From the NCBI GenBank assembly GCA_030537135.1, contig JAUNOP010000034.1:1-32508 (forward strand): a stretch of DNA of 32,508 nucleotides, read 5' to 3'. The DNA comes from Eubacteriales bacterium. GTDB taxonomy: Bacteria > Bacillota > Clostridia > Lachnospirales > Lachnospiraceae. Positions within the stretch are counted from its first letter, which is position 1; every line of letters starts with the position of its first letter. A program made the translations under genes and the position numbers. Under the pieces are notes generated by a model that was not told the origin of the DNA, did not search any database, and saw only the letters and a program-made list of their open reading frames with translations. Shown one piece after another: positions 9,897 to 18,754 of this stretch.

Positions 9897-10788
9897 CTAA
9901 CCTTGAAGAGCCTCCCTTATCCTCCAAATCCTTTAGTTCCCTGAGTTCCTGCTCGGAAACCTTTACCTTCTTTCTTCTCGGACGGAATTTCAGCTCGCCC
10001 ACTGCATATTCCTGTATTTCCTTTTCATCATTAATTTCCACAATGACCTTGACTCTCTGTCTCAGAACATTTACGCTATGAACAATTCCCTGAATTCCGT
10101 CAGGAGTTGTCACCATATCTCCATTTCCCGGAAGCTTCTTGTTGAGTTCCTCATAGGTTTCCTGCTCATTTTTCAGGCAGCACATCAGGCGGCCGCACAC
10201 GCCGGAAATCTTTGTCTGATTCAGAGAAAGATTCTGTTCCTTTGCCATTTTGATAGAAACAGGGGCAAATTCCGACAAATAGGTATGGCAGCAAAGCTGA
10301 CGGCCGCAGATACCGATTCCCCCCATAATCTTTGTCTCATCCCTCACTCCAATCTGACGAAGCTCAATTCTGGTCTTAAAAATAGACGCCAGATCCTTTA
10401 CCAGCTGTCTAAAATCGATTCTTCCGTCAGCGGTAAAATAAAAGAGAACCTTGTTATTATCAAAGGTGTACTCTGCGTCAATCAGCTTCATCTGAAGCCC
10501 ATGCTCTTTGATTTTCTTCAGGCAGATCTTGTATGCCTCTTTCTCCTTTATCCTATTCTGTTCCTCTCTTTTGGCATCTTCCTGGTCTGCAATGCGGATA
10601 ACCTCCTTAAGCGGATGAACCACCTTAGAATCGTCAACCTCCTTTGGCGCAAGCACCACCTTTCCATACTCTACGCCTCTTGCGGTTTCAACAATCACAT
10701 GGTCATTCAGTTTTATATCATAATCCTTTGGGTCAAAATAATAAATCTTGCCCACATTTCTAAATCTCACACCAACTACCTTTTTCAT
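9889..10788 (-). CDS. ricT: PSP1-domain protein RicT (YaaT)
   Basis: 299 residues. In B. subtilis RicT (YaaT) forms a complex with RicA and RicF that carries Fe-S clusters and promotes RNase Y-dependent mRNA processing and phosphorelay. The PSP1 domain and the paired cysteine clusters GICGRQLCC and GVCGRLMCCL are visible, matching the Fe-S-binding Cys set. It begins 2 bp after the holB stop with GGGAG as ribosome site. The holB-yaaT-yabB-rsmI order matches Bacillus except that yabA is absent here. ricA and ricF are not in this window. Confidence 0.92.
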   Translation of the reverse strand: MKKVVGVRFRNVGKIYYFDPKDYDIKLNDHVIVETARGVEYGKVVLAPKEVDDSKVVHPLKEVIRIADQEDAKREEQNRIKEKEAYKICLKKIKEHGLQMKLIDAEYTFDNNKVLFYFTADGRIDFRQLVKDLASIFKTRIELRQIGVRDETKIMGGIGICGRQLCCHTYLSEFAPVSIKMAKEQNLSLNQTKISGVCGRLMCCLKNEQETYEELNKKLPGNGDMVTTPDGIQGIVHSVNVLRQRVKVIVEINDEKEIQEYAVGELKFRPRRKKVKVSEQELRELKDLEDKGGSSRLDG

Positions 10789-10790
10789 CT

Positions 10791-11780
10791 TTATTTCTCC
10801 CTAATTGTCTGAAGCAGAAGGTCAATCGCCAGGGTAAAGTTCACGTTGGCGCGAAGACGAACTCTGGCCTTCTCTATTGCCTCCAGAATATGCTCCAGGC
10901 TCTCGTAGGAACGCTCCCTTGCCTGCTGCTTAATAAAATTGATTTCCTGCTTAAATACCAGGTTGTCAATTTCCCTGGTTGCCTTGAACATCAGAACATC
11001 TCTGAACCAAAACTGGAAAATATCAAGATAATCATTAATATAATCTTTCTCTTCTGAAAGCTTTGCCACTGCCTCTGAAAGCTCGTAGGAATCCATGTCG
11101 TCTGCCTTCTTGAGAATTCTGAGAGCCTTGTCCGTAAGATTGGTAAAATCCTCTGATGCAGCCGCATATTTTGCCCTTCCGATATTTCCCTGGGCAAAGG
11201 ACGCATCCACCTCTGCCTGATAATCCGGCACATGCAGATGCTCCATCAGGTATTCTTTTACCTTTTCATCGCTTACTGCCTTGATGTCAAGGCGCACGCA
11301 TCTGGACTGAATCGTAGGCAGAAGCGCGTCAATATTACTGGTAAGAAGCATAATCACCGCATATTCCGGCGGTTCCTCAATGGTTTTCAAAAGTGCATTC
11401 TGTGCCTGCAAGGTCATTTTCTCTGCATCTGCAATAATATAAATCTTATAATTGCTACAGTACGGACGTATTGCCACATCATTGATTACCTCCTCCCTGA
11501 CGTCCTCTATACTGATTGTATTAGGTTTCTCATGGTAGACATGTATAATATCGGGATGGTTCCTTCCTATCGCCTTCTTGCAGGAATCGCAATTCTGGCA
11601 AGGCTCTATCCAGCCTTCCTCACATTGAAGAGTCATAGCAAATGTAGAGGCAATAAGCTTCTTTCCAGCCCCCGGTTCTCCGGCCAAAATATAGGAATGG
11701 GAAACCTTACCCGAAGAAATTGCATTTTGTAAATGTCCAATCACTTCATCATGACCAATAATTGTATGAAATCCAACCAT
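10791..11780 (-). CDS. holB: DNA polymerase III subunit delta' (clamp loader)
   Basis: 329 residues; AAA+ subunit of the clamp loader that places the DnaN clamp on DNA. A P-loop-like GEPGAGKK (34-41) ends in Lys-Lys instead of Lys-Thr/Ser, so nucleotide binding may be weak or lost, as known for delta'. Four cysteines (C53, C61, C64, C67) form the usual zinc module. TIQSRC near residue 165 is the SRC Arg-finger motif. Start set by AGGAGG 7 bp upstream of the ATG. First gene of a four-gene operon. In Bacillus tmk and yaaQ precede holB; here the preceding gene is the decarboxylase with a 289-bp gap. Confidence 0.93.
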   Translation of the reverse strand: MVGFHTIIGHDEVIGHLQNAISSGKVSHSYILAGEPGAGKKLIASTFAMTLQCEEGWIEPCQNCDSCKKAIGRNHPDIIHVYHEKPNTISIEDVREEVINDVAIRPYCSNYKIYIIADAEKMTLQAQNALLKTIEEPPEYAVIMLLTSNIDALLPTIQSRCVRLDIKAVSDEKVKEYLMEHLHVPDYQAEVDASFAQGNIGRAKYAAASEDFTNLTDKALRILKKADDMDSYELSEAVAKLSEEKDYINDYLDIFQFWFRDVLMFKATREIDNLVFKQEINFIKQQARERSYESLEHILEAIEKARVRLRANVNFTLAIDLLLQTIREK

Positions 11781-11985
11781 AACACCACCTCCTGTGTCTG
11801 TCTCTTACTCCCTGTCTAAACGGACATGATTCGCCCCCTGGTCAAATCACCATCATGAATAAAAGTCCGAATCCATATAAAGCTTACTGTTCACTCCATC
11901 CGCAGCGCCGCGCTTCACAGAATAATCGCACGTGAGCAACCGCATAGGAATCCCCTTCAAGCAAACATTTGTATTCATTATATCA
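11781..11985 (-). promoter_or_regulatory. holB operon promoter and leader
   Basis: Minus-strand extended -10 TGA-TATAAT at 11977-11985 with no good -35, which suits an extended -10 promoter. The leader is about 190 nt. It carries a TTACTGTTCAC element at 11884-11894, and a second one (12046-12056) lies upstream of the promoter. No gene is supported in 11781-12069. Confidence 0.5.
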
Positions 11986-12069
11986 CAAAGCCCCTGATTC
12001 TGCCATCCTAATATTCTGCTGATTTTTGTATTTTTCATTGCTGTGTTACTGTTCACCGGCAGCTGTTCT

Positions 12070-13494
12070 TCATTTCAAAACCCAAATCCGCTCTCCAGTA
12101 TAGTCCCTCATGCCTTGAAGCTCAAATCCCATTCTCTGGTATCTGCTCAGGCTCTCAACAAACTGCCCGGAGATTTCCTCTCCTGGAACTGCCAGAGGAA
12201 TTCCAGGAGGATATAAATAGACAAATTCCACGCTGATCCTTCCCTCGCTTTCTCTCAGAGCCACAGGCTCTGCTTCCTGCTCCATAGCCTCCCATGGAAG
12301 GATTCTCTGCTTCATTCGAGAAAGAGATGGTATCTCCCTCTCTGTACTCCGTTCCTTGTCTTTTAACTCTCCATCCAGCTCAAAGGCTGCTCTCACAAGC
12401 CGCTCAAAGCCCTGCTTTGTATCCCCCACGCTGCTCAGAGCCAGAACATAGGAATCTGCGTCCATCTCCATTTCCAGATGAAATCTCTCCCGGAATCTCT
12501 GATGCAGCTCTCTCCCGGAAATCGTGCAATCCTTCACAGAGAAAATGATTTTTGAGATATCCACATCATACACGCCATGCGTTCCGCACAGCTCTCTTCC
12601 AGGTACCTGAATATGCTTAAGCTGTGAAAGAGCCCTTCTTGCTCTCTCAAGCTCTTCCACATAGGCTTCAAACAGCTTAAGACCCTGATCCTCCAGAATA
12701 TCAAGACACGTATCCACAGCTCCCATAAGCACATAGGAGGGGCTGCTGCTTTGATACATTCCCATAAATCTGGAAAGGCGTTCTCTGTCTATGCGCTCTG
12801 TCCCCCTGTGAAGAAGAGCTGTCTGCGTAAGTGAAGGCAGGGTTTTATGAACGCTCTGAATGACCGCATCTGCCCCCAGCTCCAGCGCAGACCTTGGAAA
12901 TTTTTCAGAAAAGGCAAAATGCGCTCCATGCGCCTCATCCACAATCAGAGGAATCCCATACCCATGAACCACTCTTGCGATTGCTTCCACATCCGAGACC
13001 ATCCCGTCATAGGTAGGAGAGGTAATCACTGCTGCCTGTATTTTTCTGTGCCTTTTCAGGATATTATCCACATCCTTTGGCATAATTCCGCCGTTTAATC
13101 CCCACTGTGGATTCCACTGTGGATAAACATAATATGGCTTAAGACTTCTGAGACAAATGGCATGATAAACCGCTCTATGGCAGTTTCTGGCTGCCAGAAT
13201 TTCTCCTCCTGGTCTCACAGCAGCCGATATGGCAGACAAAAGCCCTGCTGTACTTCCATTCACAGACACAAATGTTTCACAACTCCCATAGAGCCTTGCT
13301 GCCTTTTCCTGCATCTGTCTGAGAATCCCTTCCGGATGATGCAGGTTGTCAAATCCGTCTATTTCTGTGATATCTGTCTCTGCCGCCGGAATTCTCTTCC
13401 CAAAAGCCTGGTTTCTCTTATGTCCCGGCATATGAAAGGGGTAAAAATCCCCGCTGCAGTATTTTTTTAAAGAGTCATACAATGTGTCTGGCAT
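12070..13494 (-). CDS. Orn/Lys/Arg decarboxylase-family PLP enzyme (YaaO/SpeA-like)
   Basis: 474 residues. Fold-type I PLP enzyme without the N-terminal wing domain of the large inducible decarboxylases, so it resembles the short Bacillus type. Visible are FYPFHMPGHKRN, the Asp of VDEAHGAH (D186) that contacts the PLP nitrogen, and the Schiff-base lysine K217 in SVHKTLPSLTQTA. It should decarboxylate arginine, lysine or ornithine to a polyamine precursor; the substrate cannot be decided by eye. The AGGATGAGGAC site precedes the ATG. Near-origin position beside holB matches yaaO of B. subtilis. No clear promoter is seen in the palindrome-rich 295 bp upstream. Confidence 0.88.
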   Translation of the reverse strand: MPDTLYDSLKKYCSGDFYPFHMPGHKRNQAFGKRIPAAETDITEIDGFDNLHHPEGILRQMQEKAARLYGSCETFVSVNGSTAGLLSAISAAVRPGGEILAARNCHRAVYHAICLRSLKPYYVYPQWNPQWGLNGGIMPKDVDNILKRHRKIQAAVITSPTYDGMVSDVEAIARVVHGYGIPLIVDEAHGAHFAFSEKFPRSALELGADAVIQSVHKTLPSLTQTALLHRGTERIDRERLSRFMGMYQSSSPSYVLMGAVDTCLDILEDQGLKLFEAYVEELERARRALSQLKHIQVPGRELCGTHGVYDVDISKIIFSVKDCTISGRELHQRFRERFHLEMEMDADSYVLALSSVGDTKQGFERLVRAAFELDGELKDKERSTEREIPSLSRMKQRILPWEAMEQEAEPVALRESEGRISVEFVYLYPPGIPLAVPGEEISGQFVESLSRYQRMGFELQGMRDYTGERIWVLK

Positions 13495-13524
13495 GTCCTC
13501 ATCCTTTCTGCTTTCTCCTAAGAT

Positions 13525-13738
13525 CGGATAGGGGAAGCCAGTCCCCCTATCCGCCGCGATACCGCGGGCAGCTCACAGCTGCCATTGTTTGCTGTCCGTT
13601 ACCCGGCAAATGTCTGCTCATGCCCTAACCTGGACAAGCCAGAACCAAAATTTTGTCATTTTGCGCAAAATTTCATTGTTAAGCGCCTAAAGGACTAGCT
13701 TCGCGCCGCGGGCATGGCAGTCGCTTGCCTGGCTTGTC
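13525..13738. repeat. Palindrome-dense GC-rich intergenic block
   Basis: Non-coding. It holds at least six inverted repeats: 13525-13534/13544-13553 (10 bp perfect, loop 9), 13554-13558/13563-13567, 13568-13573/13577-13582, 13648-13655/13666-13673, and two crossing long-range pairs, 13619-13625 with 13710-13716 (CATGCCC) and 13633-13642 with 13729-13738 (GACAAGCCAG). None is followed by a T-run. It could be a repetitive palindromic element, a structured RNA, or part of a regulatory region between the response regulator and the decarboxylase. I do not recognise the family. Confidence 0.6.
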
Positions 13739-13789
13739 GCGCATGAAAAAAGCAGCAATAACTATTTATCACTGCCCTTCTCACACCTT

Positions 13790-14479
13790 CTACACTTTAA
13801 ATCGGTATCCAACGCCCCAAATGGTCTCAATATACTGCGGTTTTGCTGTGTTAAATTCAATCTTCTCACGGATTTTCTTGATATGTACTGTCACAGTGGC
13901 AATGTCTCCCACTGACTCCATGTCCCAGATTTCCCGAAACAGCTCGTCCTTGGTAAACACTCTGTTCGGGTTCTCGGCAAGAAAGGTAAGAAGATCAAAT
14001 TCTTTTGTAGTAAAAGTAGTCTCCTCTCCGTTCACCCATACGCGCCGCGCAGTCTTATCAATTTTAATTCCGCGAATCTCCACAATATCATTCTTCTGGA
14101 CATTGGAGCCGGTCAGCCGATTATATCTCTCCATGTGCGCCTTCACTCTGGCTACCAGCTCGCTCGGACTAAAGGGCTTTGTCATATAATCATCTGCTCC
14201 AAGGCCAAGACCTCTGATTTTATCAATATCATCCTTTTTTGCTGAAACCATGATAATGGGAGTATTTTTCTGCTGGCGAACCTGACGGCATATGTCAAAG
14301 CCATCCACCTCAGGAAGCATCAAATCCAAAATAATTAAATCAAAATTCTCTTTTAAGGCTCTGTCCAGTCCTTCGTCCCCTCTGTAGGCAATCTCTACCT
14401 CAAATCCCGACAGCTCAAGGTAATCCTTCTCAAGATCTGCAATCGCTTCTTCATCTTCAATAATGAGTATCTTACTCAT
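13790..14479 (-). CDS. OmpR-family response regulator
   Basis: 229 residues. Receiver domain 1-115 with acidic pocket IIEDEE, phospho-acceptor D52 (LIILDLMLP), and K101 in MTKPF. The C-terminal winged helix ends with YIETIWGVGYRFKV, the OmpR/PhoB hallmark. The start overlaps the end of richer-sized partner gene (histidine kinase, upstream in transcription) by 8 bp, so kinase and regulator are one operon. Targets are unknown; no adjacent transporter or resistance gene suggests the stimulus. Confidence 0.94.
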   Translation of the reverse strand: MSKILIIEDEEAIADLEKDYLELSGFEVEIAYRGDEGLDRALKENFDLIILDLMLPEVDGFDICRQVRQQKNTPIIMVSAKKDDIDKIRGLGLGADDYMTKPFSPSELVARVKAHMERYNRLTGSNVQKNDIVEIRGIKIDKTARRVWVNGEETTFTTKEFDLLTFLAENPNRVFTKDELFREIWDMESVGDIATVTVHIKKIREKIEFNTAKPQYIETIWGVGYRFKV

Positions 14480-15629
14480 GAATCGGTACCTCCTGATATT
14501 TTCTCAATACAAAATACATAATTGTTCCAATCCCTTCTCTGCTGGTGGCCCATACCTTTCCTCCATGGTCCTCCATAATTTTCCTCACAATCGACAGGCC
14601 GATGCCGCTTCCGCCCTTTGAAGAATTTCTCGAAACATCTGTCCTGTAAAATCTGTCAAAAATGTAAGCCAAGTCCTTTGTTGCGATTCCCTTTCCATTG
14701 TCTTCCACTTCAACCTGGATGAAATCTCCCACATCCTTTACACGAAGCTGAATAATCCCTTTTTTCTTGTCCATGTACTTAATAGCATTGCTGATCAGAT
14801 TGTGGATAACCCTGCGAATCTGCTCTCCATCTGCAATGACCAGAACATCTCTCTCCACATAATTGGCATAAACCAGCTCGATTCCCCGTGTCTCCAGCTC
14901 CAGACTCAGCTCCTCTGCACAGTCGTTAAAGTAGTCCTCTACATTAAGCTTGCTGAAGGTATATGGAATCCTGTTCGTATCAATCTTGGAATAAAATGTA
15001 AGTTCATTGATCAGATGATCCATCTCCACAGTTTTATTATAAATTGTTCTCACATACCTGTCCATCTTCTCAGGAGTGTCTGCTACTCCGTCCATAATCC
15101 CCTCCACATAACCCTTGACCGCGGTAATGGGAGTCTTCAGGTCATGTGAAATATTGCTGATCAGCTCCTTGCTCTCCTTGTCCAGAACAAGCTTTTCTTC
15201 TGCGGATTCCTTGAGGCGCTTTCTCATTTCCTCAAAATCCTGACAAAGCTCGGCAAACTCATCCGTACCCTCTACTTCAAGAACAAAATCCAGATTTCCC
15301 TCCTTAATGTTCTGCGTCGCTTTCTTAAGCTTTACCAGAGGAGCCGCTATGCTGCGGTATATCCACAGCCCCACCGCCACTGCAGTAAATACCAGAATCA
15401 CAAATGCAGTGACCAGCATGTCCTTAACCATAAGCTGCACTCTTACTGTGCTGTTCTCTGATTCCGTAATCGCTATGTCATAAACCTTTTCACTTGAGCT
15501 TTGCTCCAGAACCTTTCTCTGCTGCCTTGCCTGAGTCTGACTCAAGCCATAAAAAGCAGCTGTAAAAAGTAGCAGAGGAACCAGAATCACCATCATAAAT
15601 CCCACAATAATACGATTTCTCAGCCGCAT
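14472..15629 (-). CDS. Membrane sensor histidine kinase
   Basis: 385 residues. Two membrane helices (about 7-28 and 70-92) flank a short outside loop of about 40 residues, so the sensor is small and may respond within or at the membrane. A HAMP domain follows, then the H-box SNISHDLKTPITAVKGY, N-box (HNLISNAIKY), G1 (DNGKGIA), F-box (IFDRFYR) and G2 (GGSGIGLSIVRKI). All kinase motifs are intact. Transcribed before, and overlapping, the response regulator. Confidence 0.94.
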   Translation of the reverse strand: MRLRNRIIVGFMMVILVPLLLFTAAFYGLSQTQARQQRKVLEQSSSEKVYDIAITESENSTVRVQLMVKDMLVTAFVILVFTAVAVGLWIYRSIAAPLVKLKKATQNIKEGNLDFVLEVEGTDEFAELCQDFEEMRKRLKESAEEKLVLDKESKELISNISHDLKTPITAVKGYVEGIMDGVADTPEKMDRYVRTIYNKTVEMDHLINELTFYSKIDTNRIPYTFSKLNVEDYFNDCAEELSLELETRGIELVYANYVERDVLVIADGEQIRRVIHNLISNAIKYMDKKKGIIQLRVKDVGDFIQVEVEDNGKGIATKDLAYIFDRFYRTDVSRNSSKGGSGIGLSIVRKIMEDHGGKVWATSREGIGTIMYFVLRKYQEVPIHE

Positions 15630-15659
15630 CGTCCCATCCCCTGTTCATCCATTTTATCT

Positions 15660-15668
15660 ATTATAACA
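15660..15668 (-). promoter_or_regulatory. Extended -10 promoter of the two-component operon
   Basis: Minus-strand TGT-TATAAT at 15660-15668, about 30 bp before the kinase start at 15629. No good -35 at 16-18 bp. Position and the TGn element support it. Confidence 0.55.
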
Positions 15669-15789
15669 TAGAATTGCGGTTCTATCTCTTAACTTTCTAT
15701 AAACTTCTTGAGAAATTTTGTTCCTGCTTTCCGAGGCTTTCACAGCCAACGAGCCTGTTTCGCCGTAAAAGCAAACCACCGCCGTAAAT

Positions 15790-15916
15790 GAAAGCAGCAA
15801 GGCAGCAGAATTCTACACTTCTGCTGCCTTGCTGCTTTCTCGCTCTGTCACATGCTTTTCTCTGCATGGCAGGTTCCGCACCTGCCATAAATGTAGATAT
15901 GAAAGCTTGCTTTCAT
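15790..15916 (-). other. Three tandem hairpins downstream of metK
   Basis: In minus-strand order: ATGAAAGC palindrome (15899-15906/15909-15916), a 9-bp stem (15866-15874/15880-15888, loop 5) and a perfect 21-bp stem (15790-15810/15819-15839, loop 8). The last is a strong barrier structure, followed on the minus strand by ATTTACGG rather than a T-run. They probably end or protect the metK transcript. The rest of 15630-15920 shows only the kinase promoter. Confidence 0.6.
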
Positions 15917-15920
15917 ACTT

Positions 15921-17108
15921 TTACAGATATTTCTTCAAATCCTCCGCCTTATCCAGCTTCTCCCACGGAAGGTCAAGGTCGTTTCTTCCAAAATGGCCAT
16001 AAGCTGATGTCTGCTTGTAAATCGGACGGCGCAAATCCAGCATTTTAATGATTCCAGCAGGACGAAGGTCAAAATTCTCACGGATAATTTCCACGAGCCT
16101 GCCCTCAGACAGTCTTCCGGTTCCATAAGTGTTCACATTTATGGAAGTCGGGTGAGCTACGCCGATTGCATAGGAGAGCTGAATCTCACATTTGTCAGCC
16201 AGACCTGCTGCCACAATATTTTTTGCCACATAACGAGCCGCATACGCTGCCGAACGGTCAACCTTTGTGCAGTCCTTTCCTGAGAATGCACCGCCGCCAT
16301 GACGTCCATATCCGCCATAGGTATCCACAATAATCTTGCGTCCAGTAAGCCCGCTGTCTCCATGAGGTCCTCCGATAACAAAACGGCCGGTGGGATTGAT
16401 AAAGAACTTTGTATTCTCATCCAGCATCTCGCTTGGAATTACCTCTTCAAACACATATTTCTTGATGTCCTTGTGAATCTGTTCCTGAGTCACATCCGGG
16501 TCGTGCTGTGTGGAAAGCACCACTGCATCCAACCGCACTGGTTTTCCCTCTTCATTGTATTCTACTGTTACCTGTGTTTTTCCATCAGGACGCAGATAGC
16601 GAAGAGTTCCATCTTTTCGTACCTTTGTAAGCTGACGGGCCAGCTTATGCGCCATAGAAATTGCGTACGGCATATATTCCTCTGTCTCATTGGAAGCAAA
16701 GCCAAACATCATTCCCTGATCCCCGGCTCCGATCGCATCCAGCTCCTTATCATCCATTTGATTTTCCTTTGCCTCCAGAGCCTTGTCAACTCCCATAGCA
16801 ATGTCAGCGGACTGCTCGTCAATCGCAGTAATGACGCCGCAGGTGTCTGCGTCAAATCCATACTTTCCTCTGGTATAGCCGATTTCACGCACAGTATCTC
16901 TCACAATTTTCTGGATGTCCACATATGCTTTTGTTGTAATCTCTCCCATAACAAGCACAAGTCCTGTGGTTGTGGCCGTCTCGCAGGCCACGCGGCTCAT
17001 AGGGTCCTGCTTGATTAACTCATCCAGGATAGCGTCTGAAATCGCATCGCACATTTTATCTGGATGTCCTTCTGTTACTGATTCTGAGGTAAATAAAATT
17101 TTCTCCAT
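15921..17108 (-). CDS. metK: S-adenosylmethionine synthetase
   Basis: 395 residues; makes SAM from methionine and ATP as a cytosolic tetramer. Landmarks are [12 protein letters not shown] at the N-terminus (ATP site), [40 protein letters not shown] (here split: [13 protein letters not shown] then IIVDTYGG) and a glycine-rich P-loop-like [19 protein letters not shown]. The frame extends to 17138, but the ATG at 17106-17108 has AGGAG 6 bp upstream and gives the family N-terminus [10 protein letters not shown]. Expression is controlled by the SAM-I riboswitch just upstream. The product feeds the methyltransferases elsewhere in the window. Confidence 0.97.
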   Translation of the reverse strand: MEKILFTSESVTEGHPDKMCDAISDAILDELIKQDPMSRVACETATTTGLVLVMGEITTKAYVDIQKIVRDTVREIGYTRGKYGFDADTCGVITAIDEQSADIAMGVDKALEAKENQMDDKELDAIGAGDQGMMFGFASNETEEYMPYAISMAHKLARQLTKVRKDGTLRYLRPDGKTQVTVEYNEEGKPVRLDAVVLSTQHDPDVTQEQIHKDIKKYVFEEVIPSEMLDENTKFFINPTGRFVIGGPHGDSGLTGRKIIVDTYGGYGRHGGGAFSGKDCTKVDRSAAYAARYVAKNIVAAGLADKCEIQLSYAIGVAHPTSINVNTYGTGRLSEGRLVEIIRENFDLRPAGIIKMLDLRRPIYKQTSAYGHFGRNDLDLPWEKLDKAEDLKKYL

Positions 17109-17136
17109 TCTAATCTCCTTTGCAAAATAGACAGGC

Positions 17137-17161
17137 ATAATTTATCCTTTGGATAAATTAT
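17137..17161 (-). other. Perfect 11-bp hairpin between riboswitch terminator and metK
   Basis: Arms 17137-17147 (ATAATTTATCC) and 17151-17161 pair perfectly around a 3-nt loop. It lies in the metK 5' UTR, downstream of the riboswitch terminator and about 20 nt before the ribosome site, so it is present only in read-through mRNA. Confidence 0.5.
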
Positions 17162-17176
17162 CGCCAAAAATAAATA

Positions 17177-17322
17177 AAATCCGTACTAAGACGGATTTCA
17201 AAAGCTCTGCATTTACTGAAATCCCCTTATTGTTCGAAATTTTCGCTCAGGCTGGCACCTTCCATCTCTGGGGTTGCCGTGGTTTCATCGATCCTATGTA
17301 TCTCCGCCACTCTGAATAAGAG
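17177..17322 (-). promoter_or_regulatory. SAM-I (S-box) riboswitch controlling metK
   Basis: Minus strand. Conserved aptamer blocks are CTTATTCAGAGTGGCGGAG, GATGAAACCACGGCAACC and GGTGCCAGCCTGA. P1 pairs CTTATT (17315-17320) with AATAAG (17226-17231). The expression platform is visible: antiterminator GGATTTCA (17217-17224) with TGAAATCC (17193-17200), and terminator AAATCCGT (17177-17184) with ACGGATTT (17191-17198), followed by a T-rich tract (17176-17166). The two hairpins share 17193-17198, so they are mutually exclusive. SAM binding should favour the terminator and turn metK off. Confidence 0.92.
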
Positions 17323-17347
17323 AACTGCATATTCTGTTCCAACCGAT

Positions 17348-17376
17348 ACAATACTCCTTCTTTGTCCTATAGTCAA
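17348..17376 (-). promoter_or_regulatory. metK promoter
   Basis: Minus-strand TTGACT (17371-17376), 17-bp spacer, TATTGT (17348-17353). Start near 17341, about 20 nt before the riboswitch P1 stem. Lies just after the murA terminator. Confidence 0.65.
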
Positions 17377-17410
17377 GATATTTTTTGTGGAAAAAGCAAA
17401 GACTCTCAAA

Positions 17411-17455
17411 GAAAATCAGAAACGGAAGCATCCTCTCAGGATGCTTCCGTTTCTG
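17411..17455 (-). terminator. murA terminator
   Basis: Perfect 18-bp stem (17417-17434 with 17438-17455) and a 3-nt loop, followed on the minus strand by ATTTTCTTTG. It starts 6 bp after the murA stop. Confidence 0.85.
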
Positions 17456-17461
17456 CTCTCT

Positions 17462-18754
17462 TTATCCTACTCTGAGGCGAAATTTCTGAATTTCTTTCTC
17501 AGTGCTTACCTTTTCTATCTCAGCGCCCAGGCTTCTGAGCTTCTGTTCAAAATTCTCATAGCCTCTCTGAATATATACAATATCATCTATAATCGTGATT
17601 CCCTCTGCTGCCAGTCCCGCAATCACCAGCGCGGCTCCTGCTCTCAAATCCGGGGCGCTCACCCTGGCGCCTGTCAGCTTCTTCACACCGTCGATAATGG
17701 CCGTGTTGCCCTCTACCTTGATATTTGCCCCCATACGGGTCAGCTCATCTGCATACTTAAAACGGTTCTCAAAGATACTCTCCGTTACAATACTGGTTCC
17801 CTCTGCAATAGAAAGCGTCACAGCAATCTGCGGCTGCATATCTGTCGGATAGCCCGGATAGGGAAGCGTCTTAACATGCGTGCGGCACAGCTTTCTTCCA
17901 GCTCTCACCCGAACAGCATCATCAAATTCCTCTACCTCGCAGCCGATTTCCTCAAGCTTGGCAGTCGTAGCCTCCAGATGCTTTGGAATCACATTTCTTA
18001 CCATGATGTCCCCGCCTGTCGCCGCTGCCGCAAACATAAAGGTCCCCGCCTCTATCTGGTCAGGAATAATGGAATACTTGGTTCCATGGAGCTTATCAAC
18101 TCCCCGGATGCGGATAACATCTGTCCCAGCTCCTCGGATATTTGCTCCCATACTGTTCAGAAAATTGGCAACATCTACCACATGCGGCTCCCTTGCCGCA
18201 TTTTCAATAATCGTCCTTCCCTGAGCCATAGAAGCAGCCATCATGATATTAATCGTAGCTCCGACAGATACCATATCCAGGAAGATATGACTTCCCTTAA
18301 GCACATTTGCTCTTGCCACAATCGCGCCATAGGAAATGCCTACATTTGCGCCAAGCGCCCGAAATCCCTTTAAATGCTGATCAATCGGACGGCTTCCAAT
18401 GTTGCAGCCGCCAGGAAGAGGAACCTCTGCGTGTTTATATTTTCCAAGCAAAGCTCCCAGAAGATAATAAGACGCCCTGATTTTCTTTATATATTCATAA
18501 TCAACACTCAAATCCTTAATAGCAGAACCATTGATTCTTACAGTAGAGGAATTCAGTCTGTCTACCTGCGCTCCTATCTCTGCAATAGCTTCCAACAAAA
18601 CATTAATGTCCCGTACATCCGGAAGATTTTCAATTAAAACCGGCTCATCTGTCATAATGGCAGCAGCCAGTATGGGAAGAGCCGCATTTTTTGCACCCGC
18701 TATATCAACCTCGCCTACAAGCGGGTTTCCGCCTTTAATCACATACTGTTCCAT
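17462..18754 (-). CDS. murA: UDP-N-acetylglucosamine 1-carboxyvinyltransferase
   Basis: 430 residues; first committed step of peptidoglycan synthesis (enolpyruvyl transfer from PEP to UDP-GlcNAc). The active-site loop PGGCNIGSRPIDQHL carries Cys117 (E. coli Cys115), the fosfomycin target, so this is the Cys form. K22/N23 (GAKNAALP) belong to the UDP-GlcNAc site. Firmicutes often carry two murA copies; only one is in this window, so paralog naming (murAA or murAB) is open. Single-gene unit with its own terminator and leader. Confidence 0.95.
   Translation of the reverse strand: MEQYVIKGGNPLVGEVDIAGAKNAALPILAAAIMTDEPVLIENLPDVRDINVLLEAIAEIGAQVDRLNSSTVRINGSAIKDLSVDYEYIKKIRASYYLLGALLGKYKHAEVPLPGGCNIGSRPIDQHLKGFRALGANVGISYGAIVARANVLKGSHIFLDMVSVGATINIMMAASMAQGRTIIENAAREPHVVDVANFLNSMGANIRGAGTDVIRIRGVDKLHGTKYSIIPDQIEAGTFMFAAAATGGDIMVRNVIPKHLEATTAKLEEIGCEVEEFDDAVRVRAGRKLCRTHVKTLPYPGYPTDMQPQIAVTLSIAEGTSIVTESIFENRFKYADELTRMGANIKVEGNTAIIDGVKKLTGARVSAPDLRAGAALVIAGLAAEGITIIDDIVYIQRGYENFEQKLRSLGAEIEKVSTEKEIQKFRLRVG

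Noticed and set aside
14801-14809. Single DnaA boxes TGTGGATAA in genes (also 2587-2595 and 13118-13126)
   Set aside because: Isolated, inside conserved coding sequence, without neighbouring boxes or trios.
17279-18373. Plus-strand 364-residue open frame
   Set aside because: Antisense to the SAM riboswitch, metK promoter and murA.
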